From NCBI GenBank assembly GCA_044361315.1, contig JBIKJA010000003.1, positions 1-64,000 of the forward strand: a stretch of 64,000 nt of DNA. The letters are read 5' to 3'. The stretch comes from Crocinitomix sp044361315 (lineage in GTDB: Bacteria > Bacteroidota > Bacteroidia > Flavobacteriales_D > Crocinitomicaceae). The position numbers and the translations under genes are program-made. Below the pieces are notes generated by a model. It saw only the letters and a list, made by a program, of their open reading frames with translations. It was not told the origin of the DNA and searched no databases. Shown piece by piece: positions 22,321-32,045 of this stretch; within the stretch, counting starts at the first letter, position 1, and every line of letters begins with the position of its first letter.

Positions 22321-24840
22321 CTAAGGAACCACCTCAAAATCTGGTTTAATTGTAGTTGCGTTTTTAGAAGCTTCAAATTGTTCTTTCGCAAACAATAACC
22401 ATTTTTTAAAGTCTGCCGGATCGCTATGCGTTTGGTAGTTTGCTTTTCCAGAAATATTGTTTTCATTGTGATCTAAAACAACATACATCGGTTGAGTAAC
22501 TTCCTCGTAACGTTCAATCTGCATTTTCATCCACTTATCGCCCACCGTTTTCATCGGATCTCCGTTGATTTTATTTTCACCTTTATATTTTTCAGCCAAT
22601 TCAGTTCTGTCATCCACATATAACGATGCAATTACAAAATCCTCTGCCATAATCGGAGAAACACTTTCGTCTGCCCAAACAAATTCCTCCATTTGGCGAC
22701 AATTAACACATGCCCATCCTGTAAAATCTAATAACAAAGGTTTATCCACCTCTTTTGCGTATGCCAAGGCATCGTAATAATCACGAATCGTATAAATTCT
22801 GTGCCCATGTGCATGGGTGGATCCTGGCCAACCCTCCGGAATTTCCGGAGCTTCTCCGTGAATTCCATAAGGTGATTCTGAATACGTTAACGGGGGGGGG
22901 GGAGAAAATCCAGAAATTAATTTTAATGGCGCTCCCCACATCCCTGGAATCAAATAAATAATAAATCCAACCACAATGGTCGCAAATAAACCCCGTCCAA
23001 CAGAAAGTTTATCTACCGGGCTGTCATGTGGAAACTGAATTTTCCCAAGCAAGTAAATTGCAAGCACGATGAAAATCCCAATCCAAATCCCCAAAAACAC
23101 CTCACGTTCAAGAATGTGTAATTGTAAAACCAAATCCGAATTTGAAAGGAATTTTAAGGCAAACGCCAATTCTAAAAATCCTAAAACAACTTTTACTGTA
23201 TTTAACCATCCACCTGACGAAGGCAACGAATTTAACCAACCAGGAAAAGCTGCAAATAATCCAAAAGGTAAAGCTAAAGCTGTTGAAAATCCTAACATCG
23301 CTACAATTGGCCCAGCAATAACGCCGTTCGCCGATTGAACTAAAACACTTCCTACAATCGGTCCTGTACATGAAAAACTCACCAATGCCAAGGTAAATGC
23401 CATAAAAAAGATGCCAAGCAATCCACCTTTATCCGCTTGTTTGTCCGCTTTATTCACCCAAGATGATGGTAAAGTAATCTCAAACGCTCCCAAAAAGGAA
23501 ATGGCGAATACTACAAATAGAATAAAGAAAACTAAATTCACCCAAGGGTTTGTCGCCATGTCATTTAGAATCGCAGGTCCTGCAATTACAGTTACTAATA
23601 CACCAAGAATCACATAAATTAAAATAATACTCAAAGCATAAAAAATCGCTTTTCGAATTCCTTCGGCTTTCGTTTTAGATTGTTTGGTAAAGAAACTCAC
23701 CGTCATCGGAATCATTGGGAAAACGCATGGTGTTATCAAAGCAATAAAACCACCTGCAAACGCCAAAAGGAAAATTAACCAAAGCGAATCTTCTTCTGTG
23801 CGTACTTTGTTATCAATGGCTTCGCTTAAATTGAAAGAAAGTTCCATTGGTTTGGTATTATGAAAATTATTTTCACACCCCATTAAATACAAATCCAAAT
23901 CGGCCAATAAAACAGGTTTAATCACCGTATCTGTTAATTCAATGTCTTGTTTTAAAACCACCGTATATTTATAGCCTTTGGTGTCAGTTCCAACATTTTT
24001 TGCAATCGTCAATTGGTAATCACCAACTGGTTTAAATTCAGGATTCTCTCTAAGTTTAAACAACGATTTATATCCTTTTGGATTTTCAAAAGCGTACATC
24101 GCAAAAATTGAGTCGATTTGAATTTCAACGCTTAAGGAGTAGTTTTTTAAATCTGTTCGGAGTGGATCAAAAACTTTAACGATGACCGGTTTAAATCCTT
24201 CATCATACGAATAGTTATTGCCTTCGCAAGTCCCTAACAAAGCCACTAGTGCAGGATCCATAACCACCGCAGCGGCATCTCCATTTTCAATGGTTGAGTC
24301 ACCTTCGGTGGTTAATGTCGCACTATCTTCGGGCACTAACGAGCCATCCACAGCACCAACTTCAATATTATCGGTTCCTTTAATGGTTAATTCTGCGGTT
24401 CTGAATTCTGGAGGTAAACAAGCAGTTTTGCATGCCATGTATTCATAATCAATTTTAATCTTAAAATCCTTTTTCGATTTAATTTTAATTTTTTGTTCAA
24501 ATTTCGCCTTGTCTCCGTGAAATGATTTTTCAGGAAAGCCGCCTACATCATAGATTTTAGAACCATATTCTTTGGTTTCACCAATCAATGCAAAACTTGA
24601 ATTTACATTATAGTTAAATGTCGTTGGCAAAGGAATTGCACCTTTTGGTTGTACCTGACCGTAAATATGCCAACCATTTTTTTGGTTAACTCGCATAATA
24701 ATAGTGGCGGTAGTTGCATCCGTGTATTCAACTTCAAAATTCCAAGTAATGACATCGTCAACACTTTTTGGCATCTCGTCTTGGGAGAAGCTGGTAAACG
24801 TCGCGAGACAGAGTAAGGTAAAAATTATTCTTTTTATCAT
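22321..24840 (-). CDS. dsbD: Thiol:disulfide interchange protein DsbD
   Basis: An 839-residue DsbD-type reductase that passes electrons from cytoplasmic thioredoxin to the periplasm. Order: signal peptide MIKRIIFTLLCLATFTSFSQ; an N-terminal DsbD-alpha-like domain with ACKTACLPPEF; a second beta-rich segment; an eight-helix membrane domain with Cys in ITPCVFPMIP and SFSCTGPIVG; and a C-terminal thioredoxin domain with WACVNCRQM (about residue 710). The start at 24840 is chosen over a longer frame to 24978, because the signal peptide begins there and a promoter element lies between. A run of 11 C residues on the coding strand (22892-22902, about residue 646, giving Pro-Pro-Pro-Pro) lies before the thioredoxin domain and could slip. 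Confidence 0.93.
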   Translation of the reverse strand: MIKRIIFTLLCLATFTSFSQDEMPKSVDDVITWNFEVEYTDATTATIIMRVNQKNGWHIYGQVQPKGAIPLPTTFNYNVNSSFALIGETKEYGSKIYDVGGFPEKSFHGDKAKFEQKIKIKSKKDFKIKIDYEYMACKTACLPPEFRTAELTIKGTDNIEVGAVDGSLVPEDSATLTTEGDSTIENGDAAAVVMDPALVALLGTCEGNNYSYDEGFKPVIVKVFDPLRTDLKNYSLSVEIQIDSIFAMYAFENPKGYKSLFKLRENPEFKPVGDYQLTIAKNVGTDTKGYKYTVVLKQDIELTDTVIKPVLLADLDLYLMGCENNFHNTKPMELSFNLSEAIDNKVRTEEDSLWLIFLLAFAGGFIALITPCVFPMIPMTVSFFTKQSKTKAEGIRKAIFYALSIILIYVILGVLVTVIAGPAILNDMATNPWVNLVFFILFVVFAISFLGAFEITLPSSWVNKADKQADKGGLLGIFFMAFTLALVSFSCTGPIVGSVLVQSANGVIAGPIVAMLGFSTALALPFGLFAAFPGWLNSLPSSGGWLNTVKVVLGFLELAFALKFLSNSDLVLQLHILEREVFLGIWIGIFIVLAIYLLGKIQFPHDSPVDKLSVGRGLFATIVVGFIIYLIPGMWGAPLKLISGFSPPPPLTYSESPYGIHGEAPEIPEGWPGSTHAHGHRIYTIRDYYDALAYAKEVDKPLLLDFTGWACVNCRQMEEFVWADESVSPIMAEDFVIASLYVDDRTELAEKYKGENKINGDPMKTVGDKWMKMQIERYEEVTQPMYVVLDHNENNISGKANYQTHSDPADFKKWLLFAKEQFEASKNATTIKPDFEVVP

Positions 24841-24867
24841 AAAATCTAGTATAAATACATGCTCCAA

Positions 24868-24875
24868 CAAAGCTA
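24868..24875 (-). promoter_or_regulatory. Putative dsbD promoter -7 element (TAGCTTTG)
   Basis: The minus strand reads TAGCTTTG, matching TAnnTTTG, 28 bases before the ATG at 24840. It supports the shorter start of dsbD. Confidence 0.45.
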
Positions 24876-25253
24876 ATATAAAAATAAAGAATAGGGTATA
24901 TTCAAAAATGGGCATTATTGTAGTTCTAAGTTGAGTTTTTATAGGTGAGTTTGTATATAAAACATCTTTTAAATTCAATTTTAACTAGATTTTTGACAAA
25001 TATTTAATTCATATGTGTTGAATTTCTATTCGTTATTTTAACCAAATTAAAAGAAGATTTTTTTTGTATGTTGGAATTCGACCCCTAATTAAAAGACTGA
25101 ATAAACAAGATTCGTTTTTTTGTTCGATTTACGAATGGGGATTGGATGCTGAAAATTAATCTCGCACAAATTCTAAATGATTCAACTCACGTAATAGATT
25201 AGAGCCAAATCAATCAAAATTATTCAGAAATTTAAAAGGAATTTTGATTCAAT
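24876..25253. other. Gene-free stretch between dsbD and the 94-aa gene
   Basis: AT-rich, with no coding frame or structured RNA seen. The part nearest dsbD should hold its upstream control region. Confidence 0.4.
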
Positions 25254-25538
25254 CTAAATAAACCGAATATCAATAATGCGTGAAATTGGAATCCAAAGTC
25301 CACCTTTCAGGCAAATAAACTGATTTCCTGTTGCCCAAATCGTAGTTTCAACTGTTTTTGGACCTTCGTCAGTGTGGAAATCAATATGCACTTTTACTTT
25401 GCTGGTATTGCCAAGCTGCGTGGCATTCGTTAATTTTTTTAACAGGTCAGGATGTTGTTTAAATGAAACGGGTTGATTAAAAGAATAACTAGTGATAGCT
25501 TCTTTTTCGATTAAAGAGGGGGATAAAGCATCTTGCAT
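25254..25538 (-). CDS. Conserved hypothetical protein (94 aa)
   Basis: A 94-residue soluble protein ending in a beta-rich segment (VKVHIDFHTDEGPKTVETTIW, then GGLWIPISRIIDIRF). The last strand resembles the WIPISRI-x-I motif of small Bacteroidota proteins of unknown function. It stands alone. Coding style matches the surrounding core genes. Confidence 0.7.
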   Translation of the reverse strand: MQDALSPSLIEKEAITSYSFNQPVSFKQHPDLLKKLTNATQLGNTSKVKVHIDFHTDEGPKTVETTIWATGNQFICLKGGLWIPISRIIDIRFI

Positions 25539-25676
25539 GGTTTATTTTTTTAATGGTTCTGAATAGCAATTATACGTAAATAAGTTAAAATCCAACGCCG
25601 TTATTAAACGTTTAGGATTGTAATATACAAAAAAAGGAGATTGCTTCAAAACACTTTGGCAATTATTTTCAAAAAA

Positions 25677-25706
25677 AAATCTCAATCCTTTTCAGAATTG
25701 AGATTT
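25677..25706 (-). terminator. Terminator after the 125-aa secreted protein
   Basis: AAATCTCAAT pairs with ATTGAGATTT across a 10-base loop. On the minus strand a run of T follows, as expected for a rho-independent terminator. Confidence 0.8.
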
Positions 25707-25729
25707 CAGTTGATTGAATCAACCAATGT

Positions 25730-26107
25730 CTAGTCGACCATAATATATTTTGTCATAAAATCGTTGCGATCTATTTCCGTTCCGTTTACATTGACAGTTT
25801 TAATGTCCATGTTTACAAGAAGTCGTAAAATAACTCTTCGCGCCATTTCATTGTCTTCAACTAATTTAATATTTACTGTGTTTCCACCAGCAGATGCAGG
25901 GGTAACCGTTACCGTAAAGTAACTTTCATAATACGTTGCATTACTTTTAATGTCTTCGGCTTTGTAAGCCGCTCCAAACACAAAGTTAAAACTGCTCGTA
26001 GCTGTTTTGTTATAACTTGAAGTAGCATCTGTAAACGATACACCATTTTGACCAAAACTCACTACAGCGATCATTAACACTGCAACTAAACTCAACATCT
26101 TTTTCAT
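25730..26107 (-). CDS. Secreted hypothetical protein (125 aa)
   Basis: A 125-residue protein with a clear signal peptide (MKKMLSLVAVLMIAVVSFGQ). The mature part is beta-rich (YYESYFTVTVTPASAGGNTV, then VILRLLVNMDIKTVNVNG). It should be periplasmic or surface-bound. No family recognised. It has its own terminator and is probably a single-gene unit. Confidence 0.75.
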   Translation of the reverse strand: MKKMLSLVAVLMIAVVSFGQNGVSFTDATSSYNKTATSSFNFVFGAAYKAEDIKSNATYYESYFTVTVTPASAGGNTVNIKLVEDNEMARRVILRLLVNMDIKTVNVNGTEIDRNDFMTKYIMVD

Positions 26108-26260
26108 GTGTCTTATTTTTAATTGTCTAGGTTTAAATTTTTTTTAAAAACCGAGAACTCATTTTTATTGTTTCCCCTATTAAACGCAATATATGTGCCA
26201 AAGGTTGTTGTAAATATATAAAATTTGATTCTAATAAATTATTGATTGGGAATAAAATTC

Positions 26261-26268
26261 TATTTTTG
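26261..26268 (+). promoter_or_regulatory. Putative rnhB promoter -7 element (TATTTTTG)
   Basis: TATTTTTG matches TAnnTTTG and lies 20 bases before the ATG at 26289. TTG words upstream at 26242 and 26246 are closer than usual for -33. Confidence 0.4.
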
Positions 26269-26288
26269 TTCGTAACAAAGCGGTTTGA

Positions 26289-26909
26289 ATGTCCTTAAAG
26301 CCTTATTTTGATCGACTAAAAATTGAAGCTGGATGCGATGAAGCTGGGCGTGGATGTCTAGCTGGTCCGGTGGTGGCTGCGGCAGTTATTCTTCCAAAAA
26401 ACTTTAATCATCCACTTTTAACGGATTCTAAAAGGTTGTCTGAAAATCAACGGGAATCCTTGGTGCCGATTATTAAAGAAACCGCCTTGACGTATGCAGT
26501 TGGAGTGGTCGATCACATGGAAATAGACAAAATAAATATTTTAAATGCTTCGTTTTTAGCAATGCATCGCGCCGTTCAGGGATTAAATCAACTGCCCGAG
26601 TGGTTGTTAATTGATGGAAATCGCTTTAATCCGTATCCAAATATTTCTCATACGTGCGTTGTCAAAGGCGATTCAAAATATTTTTCAATTGCCGCTGCAT
26701 CTATTTTGGCAAAAACCTATCGGGACGAATTAATGGCTGATTATCACCAAGAATTTCCGATTTACGGCTGGGACAAAAACAAAGGATATCCGACAAAATT
26801 TCATCGAAACGCAATCTTGGAGCAAGGTCCTTGTCATCTTCACCGTAAATCATTCAAACTTTTATCGGACGAACAATTAGTTCTTTTTGATGCGCAATCC
26901 CTTCGCTGA
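26289..26909 (+). CDS. rnhB: Ribonuclease HII
   Basis: A 206-residue RNase HII, which removes single ribonucleotides and RNA primers from DNA-RNA hybrids. The catalytic DEAGRG is at residues 17-22, followed by GPVVAAAVILP; VKGDSKYFSIAAASILAKTYRD carries the other conserved residues, and GWDKNKGYPTKFH is the family's C-terminal signature. Length is normal. It stands alone. Confidence 0.97.
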   Translation: MSLKPYFDRLKIEAGCDEAGRGCLAGPVVAAAVILPKNFNHPLLTDSKRLSENQRESLVPIIKETALTYAVGVVDHMEIDKINILNASFLAMHRAVQGLNQLPEWLLIDGNRFNPYPNISHTCVVKGDSKYFSIAAASILAKTYRDELMADYHQEFPIYGWDKNKGYPTKFHRNAILEQGPCHLHRKSFKLLSDEQLVLFDAQSLR

Positions 26910-27010
26910 AAAATCGCCCAACTTTTCTTTTAATCGTTAGTTTTAGCAGGATTCACATTTTTATGTGTATATCATCTCAGGGGACACAAATTCCGAACCT
27001 CCTTTAACCG

Positions 27011-27018
27011 TATTTTTG
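27011..27018 (+). promoter_or_regulatory. Putative -7 element (TATTTTTG)
   Basis: TATTTTTG lies 22 bases before the GTG start at 27041 and matches TAnnTTTG. No clear -33 TTG is seen. Confidence 0.4.
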
Positions 27019-27040
27019 TGGTAAATTAATCGTTGTTTGC

Positions 27041-29311
27041 GTGAAAATTGTTCGGATTATCTTATTGATACTGGTCACTGGAGTATTTATATTCCTTGCT
27101 AAGTACCTCTATGATCGCCAACAAAACAAATATGCCTTTGAGTCGTTTAGTTTGGGGGGCGAATCAACAGATATTTTTGTTCCTAATTTAGATCGTTTAC
27201 TTGATAAGCTCAATAGTTCGAACGACATCACCAGTTTAGGTGAAAATCCTATCCTTAAAAGTGGATTGGATCAGTTGATTTTCCATAAAAACACTTCGTT
27301 TAACGAAGATTTTGGGGAAGCCTGTTTCGTTTCATTTACTGCGACCGATTTTTCTCTTGCATTTACAAGTCCCGGTTTGAATTTTGATAAAATTACCCAA
27401 ACCTTAACCAAAGTTTTTAATCTAAAAGCTTCTTATTCAAATCACCAATTAACCCTATCAGGCCAGAATTATTATGCGCAACAGTATGGATTATATACGG
27501 TGATTAGTACGCGAATTTTGGATCCTAACCCTGATTTGCTTCCAGCATTAATTACCAATGCCGATTATATTGTCACACAACAAAACCAAGTTCAAAAATA
27601 CGTAATTGCACAGGATCGTTTATACAAAATTTGGAATACAACTGCCGATACTGTTCGTGGAGGTACCCTGCGCCATGCTGAAATTATTAAAAAGGTTCCT
27701 AACAATTTTAATTCGATTGATTTTTATGGAAGTACCCAAATGGAGGTTGATAAATATTCATTTTTCGGCAAGGTTTCCAATAAATATGATTGGATTGGTA
27801 ATGAGTTGGTGATTTTGCACAAAGATTCGTTTCAATTAATGATTGTGGCGCAAAATGAAAACAGGGATTTAAGGTTGATTTTGGAAGAACAAACCCTTGG
27901 CTTTATGAGTGATAGTGCACAAATTAGTCATTTGAGCATCAAAAATTTCCGAATTATGCCCTTTAAATCGAACTTTAATTGGCAAGAAGCTTTCCCTGTT
28001 TTAACGAATCAACTAACCCATTTTACTGAATTTGAGAATTACAATATTTTGGCGAGTTCGTTTGAAGCAATGAATTGGTATTTATCTGAAATTCAAATAG
28101 AAGAACTATTAACGAATGACGAAATGTTGTACGAAAACTATCAACTTTCATTGCCGTTAAGTTGTCATACTATGCACATCGAAAAAATTCAGGGAAGCCT
28201 TGAATTTACTTCAGCGACTTGGCGCAACAAAACCCAATGCACCCGCACAGCGACCATTTATTCGGAGAAAGGTACAAATGATAGTGTGAGTGATGTGCTT
28301 GAATTTAATGCGGCATTTGTGCCTACAGACATTTTATCTTATCAAGAGGGAGAAACATCCTTTCTATTGCTGGCCAACAATCAAAATATTGCGGTGTATG
28401 ATCACAATAATGCACTTGTCTGGAATGTTCAATTGCCTGATGTGTTGGTGGCTCCGCTTTCTTTTGTAGATCTTGACAAGAATGGCAAAAAACAAATCGT
28501 CGCTTACACAAAAACGCAATTGCTGGTATTAAATTCGGATGGTAAAGTGCGCTTTAGTAAATCGGCCAATGCAGCCAATCCAATCAAAGGCGGGTTAACC
28601 GTAATTTATGAAGATGCCAATCAATATCGGTTTTTCGTAATTTCGGCCAATAACATTCAATGTTTCGGAGAAAAAGGAGAAGTGATTCAAGGCTGGAAAT
28701 ACACTGGGAAAAATCCAAATTTCACAGGTCAAGCAACGCATAATATAGTAGAAGGTGCTGATATCTTATCTTTTTCGGCGGCTGACAATCAAATCCATCT
28801 TTTAAATCGAAAAGGTGAATCAAGGTATGCGACTAAAATTTTCTCCAAATTGCAAAATCAATCGGAGTTTATTGCGGGTAAAAATGAAACCACATTAAGT
28901 AAACTAGGCTTTTCCAATCCATATATCTATACCCGCTTTTTAAAGGATAATTTTACGGATTCCGTCAAATTGGATGTTACGGTCAGTCCAATTAGCGCGA
29001 AATGGGTTTTGTCTCCGGATCCAACCTTAATTGTCGAAGAATCTAACCGAATTTTACAGTTTAACCCTTTAGGTTTTGTTAAATCGGAAGTGATAAAGCC
29101 TGAAATTGGGGCAGTTTTAGTCGATGTTTTGGTGCAAGATAAAATCTACTATGTTCTTACCAGTAATTCAGATAATAGTATATATTTGCTAAACGGAGAT
29201 GGAAAATTGCTTTTATCAAAAGTGAGTTTAACAAGCAAAACATTCGGTTTGATAAAAAATAAGTTTTATATTTCCATTGCACAAATGATTCAAGTTCACA
29301 AATTAAATTAA
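27041..29311 (+). CDS. Membrane-anchored hypothetical protein with propeller-like C-terminus
   Basis: A 756-residue protein starting with GTG. An N-terminal helix (IVRIILLILVTGVFIFLAKYL) anchors it to the inner membrane; the rest should be periplasmic. From about residue 430 there are repeated short beta blades with Asp-rich turns, such as FVDLDKNGKKQIVAYTKTQL and FGEKGEVIQGW, recalling FG-GAP or PQQ-type propellers. Residues 40-400 are of unknown fold. The start of the OmpA-family gene is 4 bases after its stop, so the two form an operon and may act together at the envelope. Confidence 0.75.
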   Translation: MKIVRIILLILVTGVFIFLAKYLYDRQQNKYAFESFSLGGESTDIFVPNLDRLLDKLNSSNDITSLGENPILKSGLDQLIFHKNTSFNEDFGEACFVSFTATDFSLAFTSPGLNFDKITQTLTKVFNLKASYSNHQLTLSGQNYYAQQYGLYTVISTRILDPNPDLLPALITNADYIVTQQNQVQKYVIAQDRLYKIWNTTADTVRGGTLRHAEIIKKVPNNFNSIDFYGSTQMEVDKYSFFGKVSNKYDWIGNELVILHKDSFQLMIVAQNENRDLRLILEEQTLGFMSDSAQISHLSIKNFRIMPFKSNFNWQEAFPVLTNQLTHFTEFENYNILASSFEAMNWYLSEIQIEELLTNDEMLYENYQLSLPLSCHTMHIEKIQGSLEFTSATWRNKTQCTRTATIYSEKGTNDSVSDVLEFNAAFVPTDILSYQEGETSFLLLANNQNIAVYDHNNALVWNVQLPDVLVAPLSFVDLDKNGKKQIVAYTKTQLLVLNSDGKVRFSKSANAANPIKGGLTVIYEDANQYRFFVISANNIQCFGEKGEVIQGWKYTGKNPNFTGQATHNIVEGADILSFSAADNQIHLLNRKGESRYATKIFSKLQNQSEFIAGKNETTLSKLGFSNPYIYTRFLKDNFTDSVKLDVTVSPISAKWVLSPDPTLIVEESNRILQFNPLGFVKSEVIKPEIGAVLVDVLVQDKIYYVLTSNSDNSIYLLNGDGKLLLSKVSLTSKTFGLIKNKFYISIAQMIQVHKLN

Positions 29312-29315
29312 AAAT

Positions 29316-31919
29316 ATGATGAGAAAGCTACTTTTAGTGATGATGGTTTTGTCTTGTTTTTCTATTGAAATTCAGGCGCAAGACTTTATGGGCTACAGAG
29401 AAAGTAATTATTCTGGAGTTTCGGGGGGTGATTTAAATCCAGCGAATATTGCGGATAGCAGATTTGTGGTTGATGTAACGTTAGGCGGAGGGTCAATGTC
29501 TTTCTACAATAACCACCTTTATTTTAATCCGCATTTAATGCCTTATTGGTGGTCACAATCGTTTGATGAAAATGATCCACAATCTTCGGCTTGGCTAAAT
29601 GCACCTGACTTTGGCACGATTTATGCCAGCGAGGATGCTACCAATGCAGTCAATAGCGGAAAAGGTAACTTTTTCGAATTTTCAAACCCAAAAGGTTTAG
29701 AACGGAAAGCCTATTTCGAATCAAATGTTGACATTTTAAATCTAATGGTGACAATTAGCCCTAAAATGGCGATTAGTTTAGGCGTTAAAAATCGTACTTT
29801 TTTTAATCTTGACCATCTTTCTCCTGAGTTAACAAAACTAGCTCAGAATGGATTGGACTACGAAGATTTATGGAACATTGATTTTAATGATAAATTGCTC
29901 AATTTTTCTTTTAATAATTGGATGGAGTATAACCTTGGATTTGCCATGGTGGTCTACGATGAAGAAGAGCATTTTTTGAAAGCTGGAGGTAAATTGAAAT
30001 TTTTGCAAGGCCTTGGTTCTATTTACTTGTACACAGATGATGTTAAGTACAAATTATTGAATGATGACACGCTCTTAACGATCAATGGAGATTTTAATTA
30101 TGGTTATTCAAGTAATATCGATAAACATTGGGATGCTTCATCAAGCGCATTTATTGGAGATCCAAGTTTTGGAGATCTTTACACCCTTGTGTCTAAACTT
30201 GGTTTAGGGGTTGATTTAGGTGTTGTGTATGAGTGGAGACCAGATTGGAAAGAATATAAATACGATATGGATGGTGAAACCAATTTATGGAGACGAGATC
30301 AAAATAAATATAAATTAAAAGCAAGTTTCGCAATTAATGATATTGGAGGGATGCGTTATGACAAATCGGTGAATAGCCGAAATTTTAATGTAAACATTCA
30401 AGCAAATAGTCCTGCAGGGGCCTTAAGTTTATTTGATTTTGATGATTCGGAAGGATTGGAGTCGTTCAATGCGAATGTTGATACGTTGATTTCAGAAGGG
30501 GATGGAAGTCTTATCGAAGATGATGGTTCTTTTTATATGAACCTACCAACACATATCAACGCCGGTCTTGATTACAATATTTGGAAAGATTTTTATGTGA
30601 ATGCAAATGCAATGATCGGTTTCCAAATGAATAATAATGCAGAGAAAGTGCGCTACCCAACTTCGTTTAGTATTGCACCTCGCTATGATTACGCTTGGGC
30701 AGGTCTTTCCTTGCCAATGTCTTACAGCGGAATGTATGGTGCACGAATGGGGATGGGATTGCGTCTAGGACCAGTGATTGTTGGAACAGGCGACATGAAA
30801 TGGATTTTCTCACCTGGAAAAGATAAAAAAGTAAGAGGATTAGACCTTTATTTCGCTCTTAAACTGCCAATTTTATATGCAGCTCCAAAAGATATCGATA
30901 TGGATAAAGTATCGGATAAATTGGATTTATGTATAGAAACTCCTGGTGTTTGGGAATTCAAAGGATGTCCAGACACGGATAAAGACGGAATCCAAGATTC
31001 TGAAGATGCTTGTCCAACCGATCCAGGATTGAGAGAATTTAATGGATGTCCAGATCGTGATGGCGATAAAATCATTGATAAAGATGATAGATGTCCTGAT
31101 GATGCTGGTTTAGCTGAATTCAACGGATGTCCAGATCGTGATGGTGATAAAATCATCGATAAAGAAGATGATTGTCCAGATGTGCTGGGAATCGCTTTAT
31201 TTAAAGGATGTCCAGATACGGACGGCGATGGATTAAAAGATTCGGATGATTTGTGTCCTACCGTAGCAGGTCCAATCGAAAATCAAGGATGTCCAGATAC
31301 AGACAACGATGGTATTTTTGATTATTTAGATGAATGTCCAGTTGAAGCAGGACCGAAAGAAAACAAAGGTTGTCCTTGGCCTGATACAGATGGAGATGGT
31401 TTATTGGATAAAGATGATGATTGTCCGAACAACCCAGGTCCAGCTAAAAACAATGGTTGCCCTTACATCGATACCGATGGAGATGGTGTCCTTGATAAAG
31501 ATGATGAGTGTGTAAACATCCCAGGACCAGTTGAAAACAAAGGTTGTCCGGTGATTGAAAAAGAAGAACAAGAAATCATCAACACAGCGTTTGAAAACCT
31601 AGAATTTGAATCTGGAAAAGACATCATTAAACAAAGTTCGTATGCTTCGTTAGAAGGATTGGCTGAACTATTAATTAAAAAAGGTGCTTGGAAAATTAAA
31701 ATTGCTGGTCACACCGATAGCCAAGGGGCAGATCAAGCAAACTTAATCTTATCTAAAAAACGTGCCGAAGCTGTTCGTGACTTCCTAGTTCAACGAGGAG
31801 TGGCAGCGGATCGAATCGTAGTTCAATACTTTGGGGAAGAAAAACCAATTGATACAAATGATACGCCAGAAGGACGTCAACGTAACAGACGTGTGGAAAT
31901 GACGATCATGTTCGAATAA
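29316..31919 (+). CDS. OmpA-family outer-membrane protein with DUF5723 and TSP3 repeats
   Basis: An 867-residue protein. Signal peptide to about residue 22 (ending IEIQAQ); a large DUF5723-like barrel domain (about 23-510, starting with YSGVSGGDLNPANIADSRF); about eight thrombospondin type 3 calcium-binding repeats (510-750) of the form DTDGDGLLDKDDDCPNNPG with a closing GCP; and a C-terminal OmpA peptidoglycan-binding domain with IAGHTDSQGADQANLILSKK and RQRNRRVEMTI. It likely ties the outer membrane to the cell wall. A 4-base gap links it to the gene upstream, and a terminator follows. Confidence 0.93.
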   Translation: MMRKLLLVMMVLSCFSIEIQAQDFMGYRESNYSGVSGGDLNPANIADSRFVVDVTLGGGSMSFYNNHLYFNPHLMPYWWSQSFDENDPQSSAWLNAPDFGTIYASEDATNAVNSGKGNFFEFSNPKGLERKAYFESNVDILNLMVTISPKMAISLGVKNRTFFNLDHLSPELTKLAQNGLDYEDLWNIDFNDKLLNFSFNNWMEYNLGFAMVVYDEEEHFLKAGGKLKFLQGLGSIYLYTDDVKYKLLNDDTLLTINGDFNYGYSSNIDKHWDASSSAFIGDPSFGDLYTLVSKLGLGVDLGVVYEWRPDWKEYKYDMDGETNLWRRDQNKYKLKASFAINDIGGMRYDKSVNSRNFNVNIQANSPAGALSLFDFDDSEGLESFNANVDTLISEGDGSLIEDDGSFYMNLPTHINAGLDYNIWKDFYVNANAMIGFQMNNNAEKVRYPTSFSIAPRYDYAWAGLSLPMSYSGMYGARMGMGLRLGPVIVGTGDMKWIFSPGKDKKVRGLDLYFALKLPILYAAPKDIDMDKVSDKLDLCIETPGVWEFKGCPDTDKDGIQDSEDACPTDPGLREFNGCPDRDGDKIIDKDDRCPDDAGLAEFNGCPDRDGDKIIDKEDDCPDVLGIALFKGCPDTDGDGLKDSDDLCPTVAGPIENQGCPDTDNDGIFDYLDECPVEAGPKENKGCPWPDTDGDGLLDKDDDCPNNPGPAKNNGCPYIDTDGDGVLDKDDECVNIPGPVENKGCPVIEKEEQEIINTAFENLEFESGKDIIKQSSYASLEGLAELLIKKGAWKIKIAGHTDSQGADQANLILSKKRAEAVRDFLVQRGVAADRIVVQYFGEEKPIDTNDTPEGRQRNRRVEMTIMFE

Positions 31920-31937
31920 GTTATAAAATAACCAAGG

Positions 31938-31973
31938 ATGCCCTGTTGAAATTTTTTCTTCAGGGCATTTTTA
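31938..31973 (+). terminator. Rho-independent terminator
   Basis: ATGCCCTG (31938-31945) pairs with CAGGGCAT (31961-31968), followed by TTTTTATTTT. It ends the operon of the OmpA-family protein. Confidence 0.9.
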
Positions 31974-32009
31974 TTTTACAGACATTGAAGATGTTCTAAA
32001 AAAGAGATG

Positions 32010-32017
32010 TAATTTTG
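32010..32017 (+). promoter_or_regulatory. Putative -7 element (TAATTTTG)
   Basis: TAATTTTG matches TAnnTTTG, with a TTG 22 bases upstream at 31985. Transcription would begin near 32024, which rules out a TTG start at 32022 and favours the ATG at 32046. Confidence 0.45.
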
Positions 32018-32045
32018 AGGTTTGAAAAGAATAAATTTTAAAAAG

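Noticed and set aside
23069..24448. Several plus-strand frames inside dsbD
   Set aside because: All are shadows of the well-supported minus-strand dsbD frame.
30900..31560. Regular DNA repeats resembling a repeat array
   Set aside because: They are codon-level copies of thrombospondin type 3 units within one protein, not a CRISPR or tandem non-coding array.
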